This document shows, one piece after another, positions 1-6,297 of a stretch of 6,545 bases of DNA. The notes under the pieces are model-generated. The model was not told where the DNA came from, did not search any database, and saw only the letters and a program-made list of their open reading frames with translations. Every line of letters starts with the position of its first letter. Position 1 is the stretch's first letter. The position numbers and the translations under genes are program-made. Source of the stretch: Paenibacillus sp. (lineage in GTDB: Bacteria; Bacillota; Bacilli; Paenibacillales; NBRC-103111); contig JARBUQ010000276.1 of assembly GCA_029239545.1 (NCBI GenBank), forward strand, positions 1 to 6,545. Reading direction: 5' to 3'.

Positions 1-813
1 TATGGAATGGGGTTATTCGAAACGTTTTGCACCTATGGAGGCCGCCCCTTTTTACTGGAACGTCATCTGCGCAGGCTGACAGAGGGTTGCGAACAGCTCG
101 CTATTGACTATAAACCGGATGCTGAGGAGCTTTATGAACAAATTGCTATGCTGCTGCGCGAAAACGAGCTGGAGGATGCGTACATCCGGTTATCTGTTTC
201 CGCAGGTTCTGAGGCGCTTGGTCTGCCCACAGCTTCTTACAGTAAGCCGAACGTCATCCTGTATATGAAGGAGCTGCCACCTCGGGATCCAAGCGCTGCC
301 ATGGGCGGCAAACCGCTGCAGTTACTGAGAACTCGACGGAATACACCTGAGGGGGCAGTTCGTTTAAAATCATTCCACTATATGAATAATATAGGGGCGA
401 AACGCGAAATGCTTGATTATCCTTGGGCCAGAGGGGCCGAAGGGCTTTTTTTGGATCAGCGCGGTTTTGCGGCTGAAGGCATTGTCAGCAATCTGTTTCT
501 CGTCCGAAACGGGATGTTATGCACCCCGCATCTGGATACGGGAATCCTTCCGGGAATCACTAGAGGAATCATATTGGAATTAGCAGAACGAATCGCGCTT
601 CCTGCAGAGGAAGGATTTTATAACTGGAATGCGGTGCTTGCTTCTGATGAAATATTCGTGACGAACTCGATTCAAGAAATCGTCCCCATTGGCTCCTGCT
701 TCGATCTTCATGGAGAAGAGACAGTTATCGGGAACAGGCTTAAGACAGAACGAATCGGACCATGGACTTTAAGGCTGAAGGAAGCTTATCAAAGCCTGAT
801 TGAGGCGAAGTGA
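1..813 (+). CDS. pabC: Aminodeoxychorismate lyase (4-amino-4-deoxychorismate lyase), 5'-truncated by window edge
   Basis: PLP-dependent fold-type IV enzyme that splits 4-amino-4-deoxychorismate into 4-aminobenzoate and pyruvate, in the cytoplasm, for folate synthesis. The frame is open to base 1 (Tyr-Gly before the Met at base 7). The opening YGMGLFETF is the normal internal start of the family after about 25 residues, so the true start lies upstream and the Met at base 7 is probably internal. Numbering from that Met, the expected PLP lysine is K121 in LKSFHYMNNIGAKRE. The cofactor-binding glutamate is E157 in AAEGIVSNLF. LDTGILPGITRG (177-188) is the conserved phosphate/substrate loop, and SDEIFVTNS lies near 213-221. 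The gene ends in TGA at 811-813. A GTG possible start for folP overlaps this stop. Family assignment is secure. Branched-chain or D-amino-acid aminotransferase is the alternative, but the folate neighbours argue for PabC. Confidence 0.93.
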   Translation, partial: YGMGLFETFCTYGGRPFLLERHLRRLTEGCEQLAIDYKPDAEELYEQIAMLLRENELEDAYIRLSVSAGSEALGLPTASYSKPNVILYMKELPPRDPSAAMGGKPLQLLRTRRNTPEGAVRLKSFHYMNNIGAKREMLDYPWARGAEGLFLDQRGFAAEGIVSNLFLVRNGMLCTPHLDTGILPGITRGIILELAERIALPAEEGFYNWNAVLASDEIFVTNSIQEIVPIGSCFDLHGEETVIGNRLKTERIGPWTLRLKEAYQSLIEAK

Positions 814-843
814 TACAGTATGGAGTGTGGCAGCGTAATGGAC

Positions 844-855
844 GGAGAGAAGGTG
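844..855 (+). promoter_or_regulatory. Shine-Dalgarno site deciding the folP start
   Basis: GGAGAGAAGGTG lies upstream of the ATG at 861; its AGGTG (851-855) leaves 5 bases to the start codon. The competing GTG at 810, which overlaps the pabC stop, has only GAGG at 802-805, 4 bases away. I therefore favour 861, but translational coupling at 810 cannot be excluded. Confidence 0.55.
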
Positions 856-860
856 TGGAA

Positions 861-1778
861 ATGAACAGCCATTCAAATGGGGATATCCAAGCTGCTTCCT
901 GGTGGCAACCTGTACGGCATGATGCCCGACTGCTCCAGAAGAATATCATGACATGTCGCAACCTGCTGCTGGATATGCGGGAGCGAACACTTATTATGGG
1001 CATTCTGAATGTAACCCCGGATTCATTTTCCGATGGAGGACGTTATAACACGATTGATCAGGCCGTGAGACGAGCTATGGAAATGGTGTCGCAGGGAGCA
1101 GATATGATCGATATTGGCGGTGAGTCCACCAGACCGGGCGCCAGTAAGGTTACGCTTGAGGAAGAGCTGTCCAGGGTAGTGCCGGCTGTGACAGCCTTGG
1201 TGAAGGCTGGTCTGCCTGTTCCGATTTCGGTGGACACTTATAAAGCAGAGGTAGCAAGGCAGGCGATGGAGGCGGGGGCACATATCGTCAATGATATATG
1301 GGGCTTTCGAGGTGACCGTGAGCTTGCTGCTGTTGCCCTGTCCAATGGTTGTCCTGTGGTGCTGATGCACAACCGCGAGAAGGCGGTTTATAAGGACTTT
1401 TTGCATGATGTGGTTGAGGATTTGCGCAGCAGTGTTGCGATTGCTCTGGAAGCGGGTATATCGGCAGGGCAAATCATTCTGGATCCTGGAATTGGGTTCG
1501 CCAAATCTTATGAGCAAAATTTGTACCTGCTGCAAAATCTTTATAAAATTGCTGAGTTAGGTTATCCCGTGCTGCTTGGGACTTCCAGGAAAACATTTAT
1601 TCGTAACACGCTTCAGCTCCCAGCAGAGGATGTGGTACAAGGGACAGCTGCGACAGTCGCGCTCGGAATTGCCCAGGGGTGCAACATCATAAGGGTGCAT
1701 GACGTCCTAGAGATGAAACGAGTTGCGACTATGACTGATGCAATCGTGAGAGGGGGAGGAAGCAATGGACAAAATTGA
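861..1778 (+). CDS. folP: Dihydropteroate synthase
   Basis: Cytoplasmic TIM-barrel enzyme joining 6-hydroxymethyl-7,8-dihydropterin diphosphate to 4-aminobenzoate; the family is the target of sulfonamides. From the ATG at 861 (305 residues) the signatures run in order: MGILNVTPDSFSDGG at 46-60, DIGGESTRPGA at 84-94 (the loop proline altered in some resistant enzymes is present as P), VDTYK at 124-128, NDIWG at 144-148, DPGIGF at 208-213, GTSRKTFI at 240-247 and RVHD at 278-281. All the expected pterin and phosphate residues are visible. The ATG at 861 is chosen for its Shine-Dalgarno site. The GTG at 810 would add 17 residues, and an ATG at 948 would leave the tightest N-terminus. About 45 residues precede the first barrel motif, somewhat more than I recall for B. 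subtilis Sul. The end overlaps folB by 14 bases. Confidence 0.95.
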   Translation: MNSHSNGDIQAASWWQPVRHDARLLQKNIMTCRNLLLDMRERTLIMGILNVTPDSFSDGGRYNTIDQAVRRAMEMVSQGADMIDIGGESTRPGASKVTLEEELSRVVPAVTALVKAGLPVPISVDTYKAEVARQAMEAGAHIVNDIWGFRGDRELAAVALSNGCPVVLMHNREKAVYKDFLHDVVEDLRSSVAIALEAGISAGQIILDPGIGFAKSYEQNLYLLQNLYKIAELGYPVLLGTSRKTFIRNTLQLPAEDVVQGTAATVALGIAQGCNIIRVHDVLEMKRVATMTDAIVRGGGSNGQN

Positions 1779-2127
1779 GCTTAAAGGCATGCATTTTTAT
1801 GGCTATCACGGTGTGTTTCCGGAGGAGAATAAGCTGGGTCAACGGTTCCATGCAGATGTAGAGCTTTCGCTTGATCTCTCGCAGGCCGGACAATCGGACG
1901 ATCTGAATCACACGATAAATTACGCGGAAGTATACGAGCGCGTGAAGGGTATTGTCCAAGGCAAACCCTTTCATCTGATTGAGGCATTAGCCGAGGCCAT
2001 TGCATCCGATCTTCTGCATCAGTATACTAGGGTAAATGATGTCGCGGTTCGATTAACGAAGCCTCATCCCCCTTTTGACACTCACTTCGAAGGGGTTACC
2101 GTGCATATTCTTAGAAAGCGGGCATGA
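1765..2127 (+). CDS. folB: Dihydroneopterin aldolase
   Basis: Cleaves 7,8-dihydroneopterin to 6-hydroxymethyl-7,8-dihydropterin and glycolaldehyde; the family forms homo-octamers in the cytoplasm. The 120-residue length is typical. Compared with the Staphylococcus aureus enzyme from memory, the active-site residues are all present: E21 (matches E22) in GYHGVFPEEN, Y53 in INYAEVY, E73 in HLIEALAE and K99 (matches K100) in VRLTKPHPP. The ATG at 1765 has a strong Shine-Dalgarno site, GGGGGAGG, about 5 bases upstream and inside the end of folP. The 14-base overlap with folP suggests coupled translation. The product is the substrate of the next gene, folK. Confidence 0.96.
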   Translation: MDKIELKGMHFYGYHGVFPEENKLGQRFHADVELSLDLSQAGQSDDLNHTINYAEVYERVKGIVQGKPFHLIEALAEAIASDLLHQYTRVNDVAVRLTKPHPPFDTHFEGVTVHILRKRA

Positions 2128-2130
2128 TAC

Positions 2131-2685
2131 GTGGTACAGCAGCACACTTATATCGCCTATATTGGGCTCGGTTCTAATCAAGGGGAGAGAGAGCAGTTCC
2201 TTACAGATGCGAAACAGCTGTTGGAGCAGCATCCTTCTACTACGATAGCAGATGAGTCCTCTATATATGAAACCGATCCTGTCGGTTACTTGGAGCAGGC
2301 TCCTTTTCTGAATCAGGTCATTGCCGTGCATACCGACCTTCCCCCTGGTCAGCTTTATCGTGAGATGGCGGGTATAGAGCTTCGTCTGGGCAGGACCAGA
2401 GATATTCGCTGGGGTCCGCGAACCATTGATCTGGATTTATTGCTTTTGTACAAGTGGGACGTTTCCGACAATAAGACAGGCTATAATAATCTGGAAGTTC
2501 TGACTGCTGAGCTTACAGTACCTCATCCGCGTATGCAAGAGCGGGCATTCGTGCTAATTCCGCTGATAGATGTTCTTCGTCAGTTCCAACCGGAAGAGGC
2601 TGATTTGCTTGAGCTGGATCTGGATAAACTGGAAGGAAAGGAAGGCGTTAGACTGTGGAAAAGAACCAAATCGCCCAACGTGTAA
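2131..2685 (+). CDS. folK: 2-amino-4-hydroxy-6-hydroxymethyldihydropteridine diphosphokinase (HPPK)
   Basis: Transfers diphosphate from ATP to 6-hydroxymethyl-7,8-dihydropterin, making the FolP substrate. In the 184-residue product, AYIGLGSN at 9-16 is the N-terminal strand and loop. YETDPVGY (46-53) and FLNQV (59-63) form the pterin side. GRTRDIRWGPRTIDLDLLL (87-105) holds the ATP-binding arginines and the Mg-binding aspartates D100 and D102 (E. coli D95 and D97). PHPRMQERAFVLIPL (131-145) closes the core. The start is the GTG at 2131: the codon before it is TAC and the one before that is an in-frame TGA, so nothing earlier is possible. There is no good Shine-Dalgarno site, and the start is only 3 bases after the folB stop, so translation probably depends on folB. 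Between D102 and the conserved LTVPHP the loop is about 12 residues longer than in E. coli as I recall it. Confidence 0.95.
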   Translation: MVQQHTYIAYIGLGSNQGEREQFLTDAKQLLEQHPSTTIADESSIYETDPVGYLEQAPFLNQVIAVHTDLPPGQLYREMAGIELRLGRTRDIRWGPRTIDLDLLLLYKWDVSDNKTGYNNLEVLTAELTVPHPRMQERAFVLIPLIDVLRQFQPEEADLLELDLDKLEGKEGVRLWKRTKSPNV

Positions 2686-2873
2686 GGGCATTTCGCAAGC
2701 TTAAAGGCTTCACACAGGACGAGTTAGCCCAGAAGATGGGTGTTTCTATAGCAATATTGGGCGCTATTGAACGGGGCAGCCGCAAGGCGGAGCCCAGAAT
2801 CATGCAGAAGATCGCAGACGCGCTAAACATCGAGCCAGCTGAGCTGTTGCCGGTTCGTAAGGAAGGAGAGTGA
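2655..2873 (+). CDS. yazB: Small XRE-family helix-turn-helix protein (YazB-like)
   Basis: A 72-residue cytoplasmic protein that is almost entirely one Cro/C1-type helix-turn-helix domain: RVRAFRKLKGF (9-19), helix 2 TQDELAQKMGV (20-30), recognition helix region SIAILGAIERGSRKAEP (31-47), then IADALNIEPAELL (53-65). It has no dimerisation or ligand-binding domain beyond this. The GTG at 2655 is the earliest possible start, since an in-frame TAG lies at 2649-2651, and AAAGGAAGG (2637-2645) sits 9 bases upstream. It overlaps the end of folK by 31 bases in another frame. Position and size match YazB between folK and dusB (yacF) of B. subtilis; to my knowledge its DNA target is not established. 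Control of its own operon is a guess. Identification as a DNA-binding protein is firm. Confidence 0.9.
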   Translation: MEKNQIAQRVRAFRKLKGFTQDELAQKMGVSIAILGAIERGSRKAEPRIMQKIADALNIEPAELLPVRKEGE

Positions 2874-2880
2874 CAATAAA

Positions 2881-3888
2881 ATGCTTCAAATCGGAAATGT
2901 AGCTACGAATAACAATGTTGTATTGGCTCCGATGGCAGGAGTGTGCAACCCTGCATTCAGATTGATAGCCAAGGAATTCGGCTGCGGGCTTGTATGTGCA
3001 GAGATGGTCAGCGATAAAGCGATTCTACATGGCAATCACCGCACAATGCAGATGCTCTATGTGGACGAACGGGAGAAGCCGCTTAGCCTGCAAATATTCG
3101 GAGGCGATACAGAATCGCTTGTAGAAGCGGCGAAGATCGTCGATCAGCAGACGAATGCGGATATTATCGATATCAATATGGGATGCCCGGTCCCGAAGAT
3201 AACCAAGTGTGACGCAGGAGCTCGCTGGCTGCTTGATCCAGCCAGAATTGAGCAGATGGTAACCGAGGTTGTCCGTTCGGTCAGTAAACCCGTTACCGTT
3301 AAGATGCGGATCGGCTGGGATGATGATCACGTCTATGCGGTTCAGAATGCCAAGGCTGTGGAGAACGGCGGAGGCTCAGCGGTTAGTGTGCATGGACGCA
3401 CAAGAGTGCAGATGTACAGCGGCAAGGCCAACTGGGATATCATCAAGGAAGTGAAGGATTCCGTATCCATTCCTGTTATCGGCAATGGGGATGTGTTCAC
3501 GCCGGAAGATGCCAAGAAGCTGCTGGTTCATACTGGCTGTGACGGGGTAATGATTGGGCGGGCTGCATTAGGCAATCCATGGATGCTCTACCGAACGATT
3601 CAATACCTGACAACCGGTGAGCTGTTGCCGGAGCCAGGGGCGGCTGAGAAGATGCGAATTGCTATACTCCACTTGGACCGTTTGGTTAGCTTGAAGGGGG
3701 AGAGTGTGGCCGTTCGCGAAATGCGCAAGCATATGGCTTGGTATCTCAAAGGGTTACGCGGTTCAGCTCGAGTGAAAGACTCCGTAATGGAGCACACAAG
3801 GAGAGATCAGATGGCCGAAACACTGCACGAATTCGTGCAGAGTGGAGAAGCGGATCAAGACGAAGAAAACGCCGTGTTGGTTCACTAA
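2881..3888 (+). CDS. dusB: tRNA-dihydrouridine synthase (DusB/YacF type)
   Basis: FMN-dependent enzyme reducing uridine to dihydrouridine in tRNA, using NADPH. The 335 residues form an N-terminal TIM barrel and a C-terminal helical RNA-binding domain (about 250-320). Visible motifs: VVLAPMAGV at 13-21 (FMN loop), NMGCPVPK at 99-106 with the catalytic cysteine C102, CDAGARWLLDP at 110-120, VTVKMRIGW at 138-146, HGRTR at 171-175, GNGDV at 201-205 and MIGRAALGNPW at 224-234. The ATG at 2881 follows the purine-rich AAGGAAGGAGAG, which overlaps the end of yazB, with somewhat long spacing. The gap to yazB is 7 bases, so it is probably part of the folate transcript. The tRNA positions modified cannot be read from sequence. 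No convincing terminator follows. Confidence 0.94.
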   Translation: MLQIGNVATNNNVVLAPMAGVCNPAFRLIAKEFGCGLVCAEMVSDKAILHGNHRTMQMLYVDEREKPLSLQIFGGDTESLVEAAKIVDQQTNADIIDINMGCPVPKITKCDAGARWLLDPARIEQMVTEVVRSVSKPVTVKMRIGWDDDHVYAVQNAKAVENGGGSAVSVHGRTRVQMYSGKANWDIIKEVKDSVSIPVIGNGDVFTPEDAKKLLVHTGCDGVMIGRAALGNPWMLYRTIQYLTTGELLPEPGAAEKMRIAILHLDRLVSLKGESVAVREMRKHMAWYLKGLRGSARVKDSVMEHTRRDQMAETLHEFVQSGEADQDEENAVLVH

Positions 3889-3963
3889 TTTCAAACTGAG
3901 AATGGCTCAAGAACAAGCAGATTTGAACTAAAAACCTCATCTGTTTATGCGGATTGGTTGCGA

Positions 3964-3992
3964 TTGACATTTCATTCCGGTTGAAATATAAT
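3964..3992 (+). promoter_or_regulatory. Consensus sigma-A promoter upstream of greA
   Basis: TTGACA at 3964-3969 and TATAAT at 3987-3992 are separated by exactly 17 bases, a perfect match to the housekeeping consensus. It points towards greA, lies in a gene-free stretch and would start transcription near 3999-4001. That gives a leader of about 140 nt before the greA ATG. Whether it is the main greA promoter, or adds to read-through from dusB, is inference. Confidence 0.85.
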
Positions 3993-4055
3993 CATCCAAT
4001 AGATGATCGACTTCCGGCAACCATACGTTCCATCTGTCATCTTGGGCTGACATGG

Positions 4056-4067
4056 TTAATATATTAA
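4056..4067. repeat. 12-base perfect palindrome in the greA leader
   Basis: TTAATATATTAA reads the same on both strands. It lies about 60 bases downstream of the predicted greA transcription start. It could be a protein-binding site, but a pure A/T palindrome also arises easily by chance. The symmetry is directly visible; no function can be assigned. Confidence 0.35.
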
Positions 4068-4071
4068 ATGA

Positions 4072-4122
4072 GTGAAATTCATACGTAATCGATTTAACGG
4101 TTTCCAGTATGAAAATCTTCAC
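4072..4122 (+). promoter_or_regulatory. Possible leader hairpin just upstream of the greA ribosome binding site
   Basis: GTGAA (4072-4076) pairs with TTCAC (4118-4122), and TTCATAC (4078-4084) pairs with GTATGAA (4107-4113). An internal loop of 1 and 4 bases separates the two stems, and a 22-base apical loop caps them. The structure ends 5 bases before the greA Shine-Dalgarno site GGGAGA (4128-4133), so it could affect ribosome access. It matches no riboswitch family I know. It is A/T-rich and could be chance pairing. Confidence 0.35.
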
Positions 4123-4142
4123 ATGACGGGAGATTTGTTAAT

Positions 4143-4619
4143 ATGTCAGAAAAGGAAGTCCTTCTTACCCTTGACGGCCTTAAGAAGCTTGAAGATGAAT
4201 TAGAGTTTTTGAAATCCGTGAAACGTCGGGAAGTCGCTGAGCGAATCAAGGTAGCTATTGGCTACGGAGATATTAGCGAGAATTCGGAATACGAAGACGC
4301 TAAGAATGAACAGGCTTTCATTGAGGGACGTGTCATCACACTCGAGAAGATGCTGCGCAACGCTAGAATCATTAACAACGACGATGTGGATATCGAGACT
4401 GTCAGTGTTGGCAGTATCGTGACCCTTGAAGATATGGAATTCAATGAGAATGTCGAATATACGATTGTCGGCACAGCCGAATCAGATCCTCTGCATAACA
4501 AGATATCTAATGAAAGTCCTGTGGGCAGGGCGTTGTTGGGCAAGAAGAGGGAAGTGGTCGTAGACGTTCAGGTTCCTGCTGGGGTCATTCAGTATAAGAT
4601 TATCGACATTAAGAAGTAA
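4143..4619 (+). CDS. greA: Transcription elongation factor GreA
   Basis: Binds the RNA polymerase secondary channel and stimulates cleavage of backtracked transcripts so stalled complexes can resume. The 158 residues are the normal family length. An N-terminal antiparallel coiled coil (about 5-78) carries at its tip GDISENSEY (42-50), where D43 and E46 match the acidic pair D41/E44 of E. coli GreA. The C-terminal FKBP-like domain (about 85-158) has the signature ISNESPVGRALLGKK (121-135) and ends in VPAGVIQYKIIDI. The ATG at 4143 has GGGAGA at 4128-4133 with 9 bases of spacing. A consensus promoter lies upstream and an intrinsic terminator 9 bases after the stop, so it can be its own transcription unit between dusB and lysS. 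Confidence 0.97.
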   Translation: MSEKEVLLTLDGLKKLEDELEFLKSVKRREVAERIKVAIGYGDISENSEYEDAKNEQAFIEGRVITLEKMLRNARIINNDDVDIETVSVGSIVTLEDMEFNENVEYTIVGTAESDPLHNKISNESPVGRALLGKKREVVVDVQVPAGVIQYKIIDIKK

Positions 4620-4628
4620 TGCCTTCCT

Positions 4629-4656
4629 AAAGCTTCCTTCGGGAGCTTTTTTGTTT
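4629..4656 (+). terminator. Intrinsic terminator after greA
   Basis: AAAGCTTCC (4629-4637), loop TTC and GGGAGCTTT (4641-4649) form a 9-pair stem with one G-U pair. A UUCG-tetraloop fold with one bulged U is also possible. Six T (4647-4652) and then GTTT follow. It begins 9 bases after the greA stop and should separate greA from lysS, at least in part. Confidence 0.9.
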
Positions 4657-4720
4657 AAAAGAACAATAAACATATGCAGTTACCTTGATTTTCATCGGCA
4701 ATTCATAGGAGTGAAGAATA

Positions 4721-6223
4721 ATGAGTCAGGAATTGGATTTGAATGAGAACGAATTATTAGTTATACGCCGGAACAAGCTGGACGAGCTTCGCAAGCTGGG
4801 AGTGGACCCGTTTGGCAAGAAGTTTGATCGTACGCATCATACCAAAGCTATTTTAAGCCAATATGAGCCTATGCCCAAGGAAGAGCTGGAAGAGAATAAT
4901 GTTGAAGTCTCGATAGCAGGCCGTATATTGCAAAAACGCGGAATGGGAAAAGCGAGCTTTGCCCACATTCAGGATTTGACGGGTAAAATTCAGATTTACG
5001 TCCGCGAGGATGCAATAGGCAGTACTTTGTATAAAGCGTTTGACATGCTTGATCTAGGAGATATTGTAGGAGTCAAGGGCACCGTGTTCAAAACCAAAAC
5101 AGGGGAGACCTCTGTTAAAGTAGACATGCTTGAGGTGCTGTCCAAGTCTCTCTATCCTTTGCCGGAGAAATTCCATGGTTTGAAGGACGTGGAATTACGC
5201 TATCGCCAGCGATATGTGGATCTTATCGTAAATCCAGAGGTGAAGGATACATTTATTCTCCGTTCCCGGATTATTCAGGCAATGCGCCGCTATCTGGATG
5301 ATCACGGTTATTTGGAAGTGGAGACACCTACCCTGCACACCGTCGCAGGCGGAGCGGCTGCGCGTCCTTTCCTTACCCATCACAATGCTTTGGACATGCA
5401 GCTGAACATGCGAATCGCCATCGAGCTGCACTTGAAACGTCTGATTGTAGGCGGTTTGGAGAAGGTCTATGAGATCGGCCGTGTATACCGGAATGAAGGC
5501 GTCTCGACACGTCATAATCCGGAATTCACTATGATCGAATTGTATGAGGCTTATGCGGATTATTTCGATATCATGAATTTGACAGAGAACCTGATTGCTC
5601 ATTTGTCCCGAGAGTTGCTTGGTTCTACAGAGATCACCTACCAGGGGCAGGCAGTAAGCCTGACTACACCGTGGCGTCGCGTGTCTATGGTTGATGCTGT
5701 AAATGAAGTAGTCGGGGTTAATTTCAACGAGGATATCAGCGATGAGGAAGCCCACCGCTTGGCTAAGCTCCACAAAGTACCTGTTGAGCCTAAAATGACA
5801 TTCGGGCACATTGTGAATGCTTTCTTCGAGCATTTTGTGGAGCCTACTCTGATTCAGCCTACTTTCATTACAGGGCATCCAGTTGCGATTTCTCCGCTTG
5901 CTAAGAAGAGCGAGGAGGACCCGAGGTTTACGGATCGATTCGAGCTGTTCATCGTGGGACGCGAACACGCCAATGCATTCACTGAATTGAATGATCCTAT
6001 AGATCAGCGTGAGCGTTTTGAGGCTCAGCTTCTTGAACGGGAGCATGGGAATGACGAGGCTCATGAGATGGATGAGGATTTCATCCGTGCTCTGGAGTAC
6101 GGGATGCCGCCTACCGGAGGATTAGGAATCGGTGTCGATCGTTTGGTCATGCTGTTGACCGATTCTCCTTCCATACGCGACGTGCTGTTATTCCCTGCTA
6201 TGCGGGATCGAAGCGCGGAGTAA
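4721..6223 (+). CDS. lysS: Lysyl-tRNA synthetase, class II
   Basis: Charges tRNA-Lys with lysine using ATP; a cytoplasmic homodimer. The 500 residues match the family length. The N-terminal OB-fold anticodon-binding domain spans about 62-140 (VSIAGRILQKRGMGKASF at 63-80). The class II catalytic domain follows, with motif 1 around YLDDHGYLEVETPTL (191-205), motif 2 YEIGRVYRNEG through FTMIELYEAY (250-278) and motif 3 GMPPTGGLGIGVDRLVMLL (461-479). The loop AGGAAARPF (209-217) is also standard. The ATG at 4721 has AGGAG (4707-4711) 9 bases upstream. The 101-base gap after greA holds a terminator but no promoter I can defend and no T-box leader. Transcription may come from a weak promoter or from greA read-through. 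The neighbour downstream is an rRNA operon, as in B. subtilis. Confidence 0.98.
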   Translation: MSQELDLNENELLVIRRNKLDELRKLGVDPFGKKFDRTHHTKAILSQYEPMPKEELEENNVEVSIAGRILQKRGMGKASFAHIQDLTGKIQIYVREDAIGSTLYKAFDMLDLGDIVGVKGTVFKTKTGETSVKVDMLEVLSKSLYPLPEKFHGLKDVELRYRQRYVDLIVNPEVKDTFILRSRIIQAMRRYLDDHGYLEVETPTLHTVAGGAAARPFLTHHNALDMQLNMRIAIELHLKRLIVGGLEKVYEIGRVYRNEGVSTRHNPEFTMIELYEAYADYFDIMNLTENLIAHLSRELLGSTEITYQGQAVSLTTPWRRVSMVDAVNEVVGVNFNEDISDEEAHRLAKLHKVPVEPKMTFGHIVNAFFEHFVEPTLIQPTFITGHPVAISPLAKKSEEDPRFTDRFELFIVGREHANAFTELNDPIDQRERFEAQLLEREHGNDEAHEMDEDFIRALEYGMPPTGGLGIGVDRLVMLLTDSPSIRDVLLFPAMRDRSAE

Positions 6224-6243
6224 TACCCATTTGTGTGGTTTAT

Positions 6244-6286
6244 AACGTCCAAATAACAGAGGTGCTTCTTCCGTTATTTGGACGTT
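6244..6286 (+). terminator. Long perfect inverted repeat after lysS, probable terminator
   Basis: AACGTCCAAATAAC (6244-6257) and GTTATTTGGACGTT (6273-6286) pair over 14 bases without a mismatch. The 15-base loop can add four more pairs (6259-6262 with 6268-6271) after one A/C mismatch. It lies 20 bases after the lysS stop and just upstream of the rRNA promoter, which fits a terminator insulating the two units. The following TTTGTGCTTGTG is a poor U-tract, so termination strength is uncertain. Confidence 0.65.
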
Positions 6287-6297
6287 TGTGCTTGTGC

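Noticed and set aside
1023..1535. 170-codon open frame on the - strand inside folP
   Set aside because: It is antisense to the conserved dihydropteroate synthase core, and its translation is rich in H, R and S as expected for a shadow frame.
3890..3927. Possible stem TTCAAA/TTTGAA with inner TGAG/CTCA after dusB, as a terminator
   Set aside because: The pairing is short and A/T-rich, and no T-run follows, so it does not meet the form of an intrinsic terminator.
4003..4050. 15-codon frame at the start of the greA leader (MIDFRQPYVPSVILG)
   Set aside because: There is no Shine-Dalgarno site and the predicted transcript begins only a few bases before it. It would need leaderless translation, for which there is no evidence.
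4651..4678. Weak promoter for lysS (TTGTTT, 16 bases, TATGCA)
   Set aside because: Both hexamers are poor matches and the -35 would lie in the terminator T-run; it is not strong enough to annotate.
4620..4720. T-box or lysine riboswitch upstream of lysS
   Set aside because: The gap is only 101 bases, filled partly by the greA terminator. No T-box bulge sequence or lysine-riboswitch core is visible.
5040..5067. TTGACA with TATTGT 16 bases downstream, inside lysS
   Set aside because: It lies within conserved coding sequence, the -10 matches only 4 of 6, and no downstream gene needs it before the rRNA operon.
5195..6064. 289-codon open frame on the - strand inside lysS
   Set aside because: It lies wholly antisense to a fully recognisable lysyl-tRNA synthetase with intact motifs. 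Its translation shows no domain I know.
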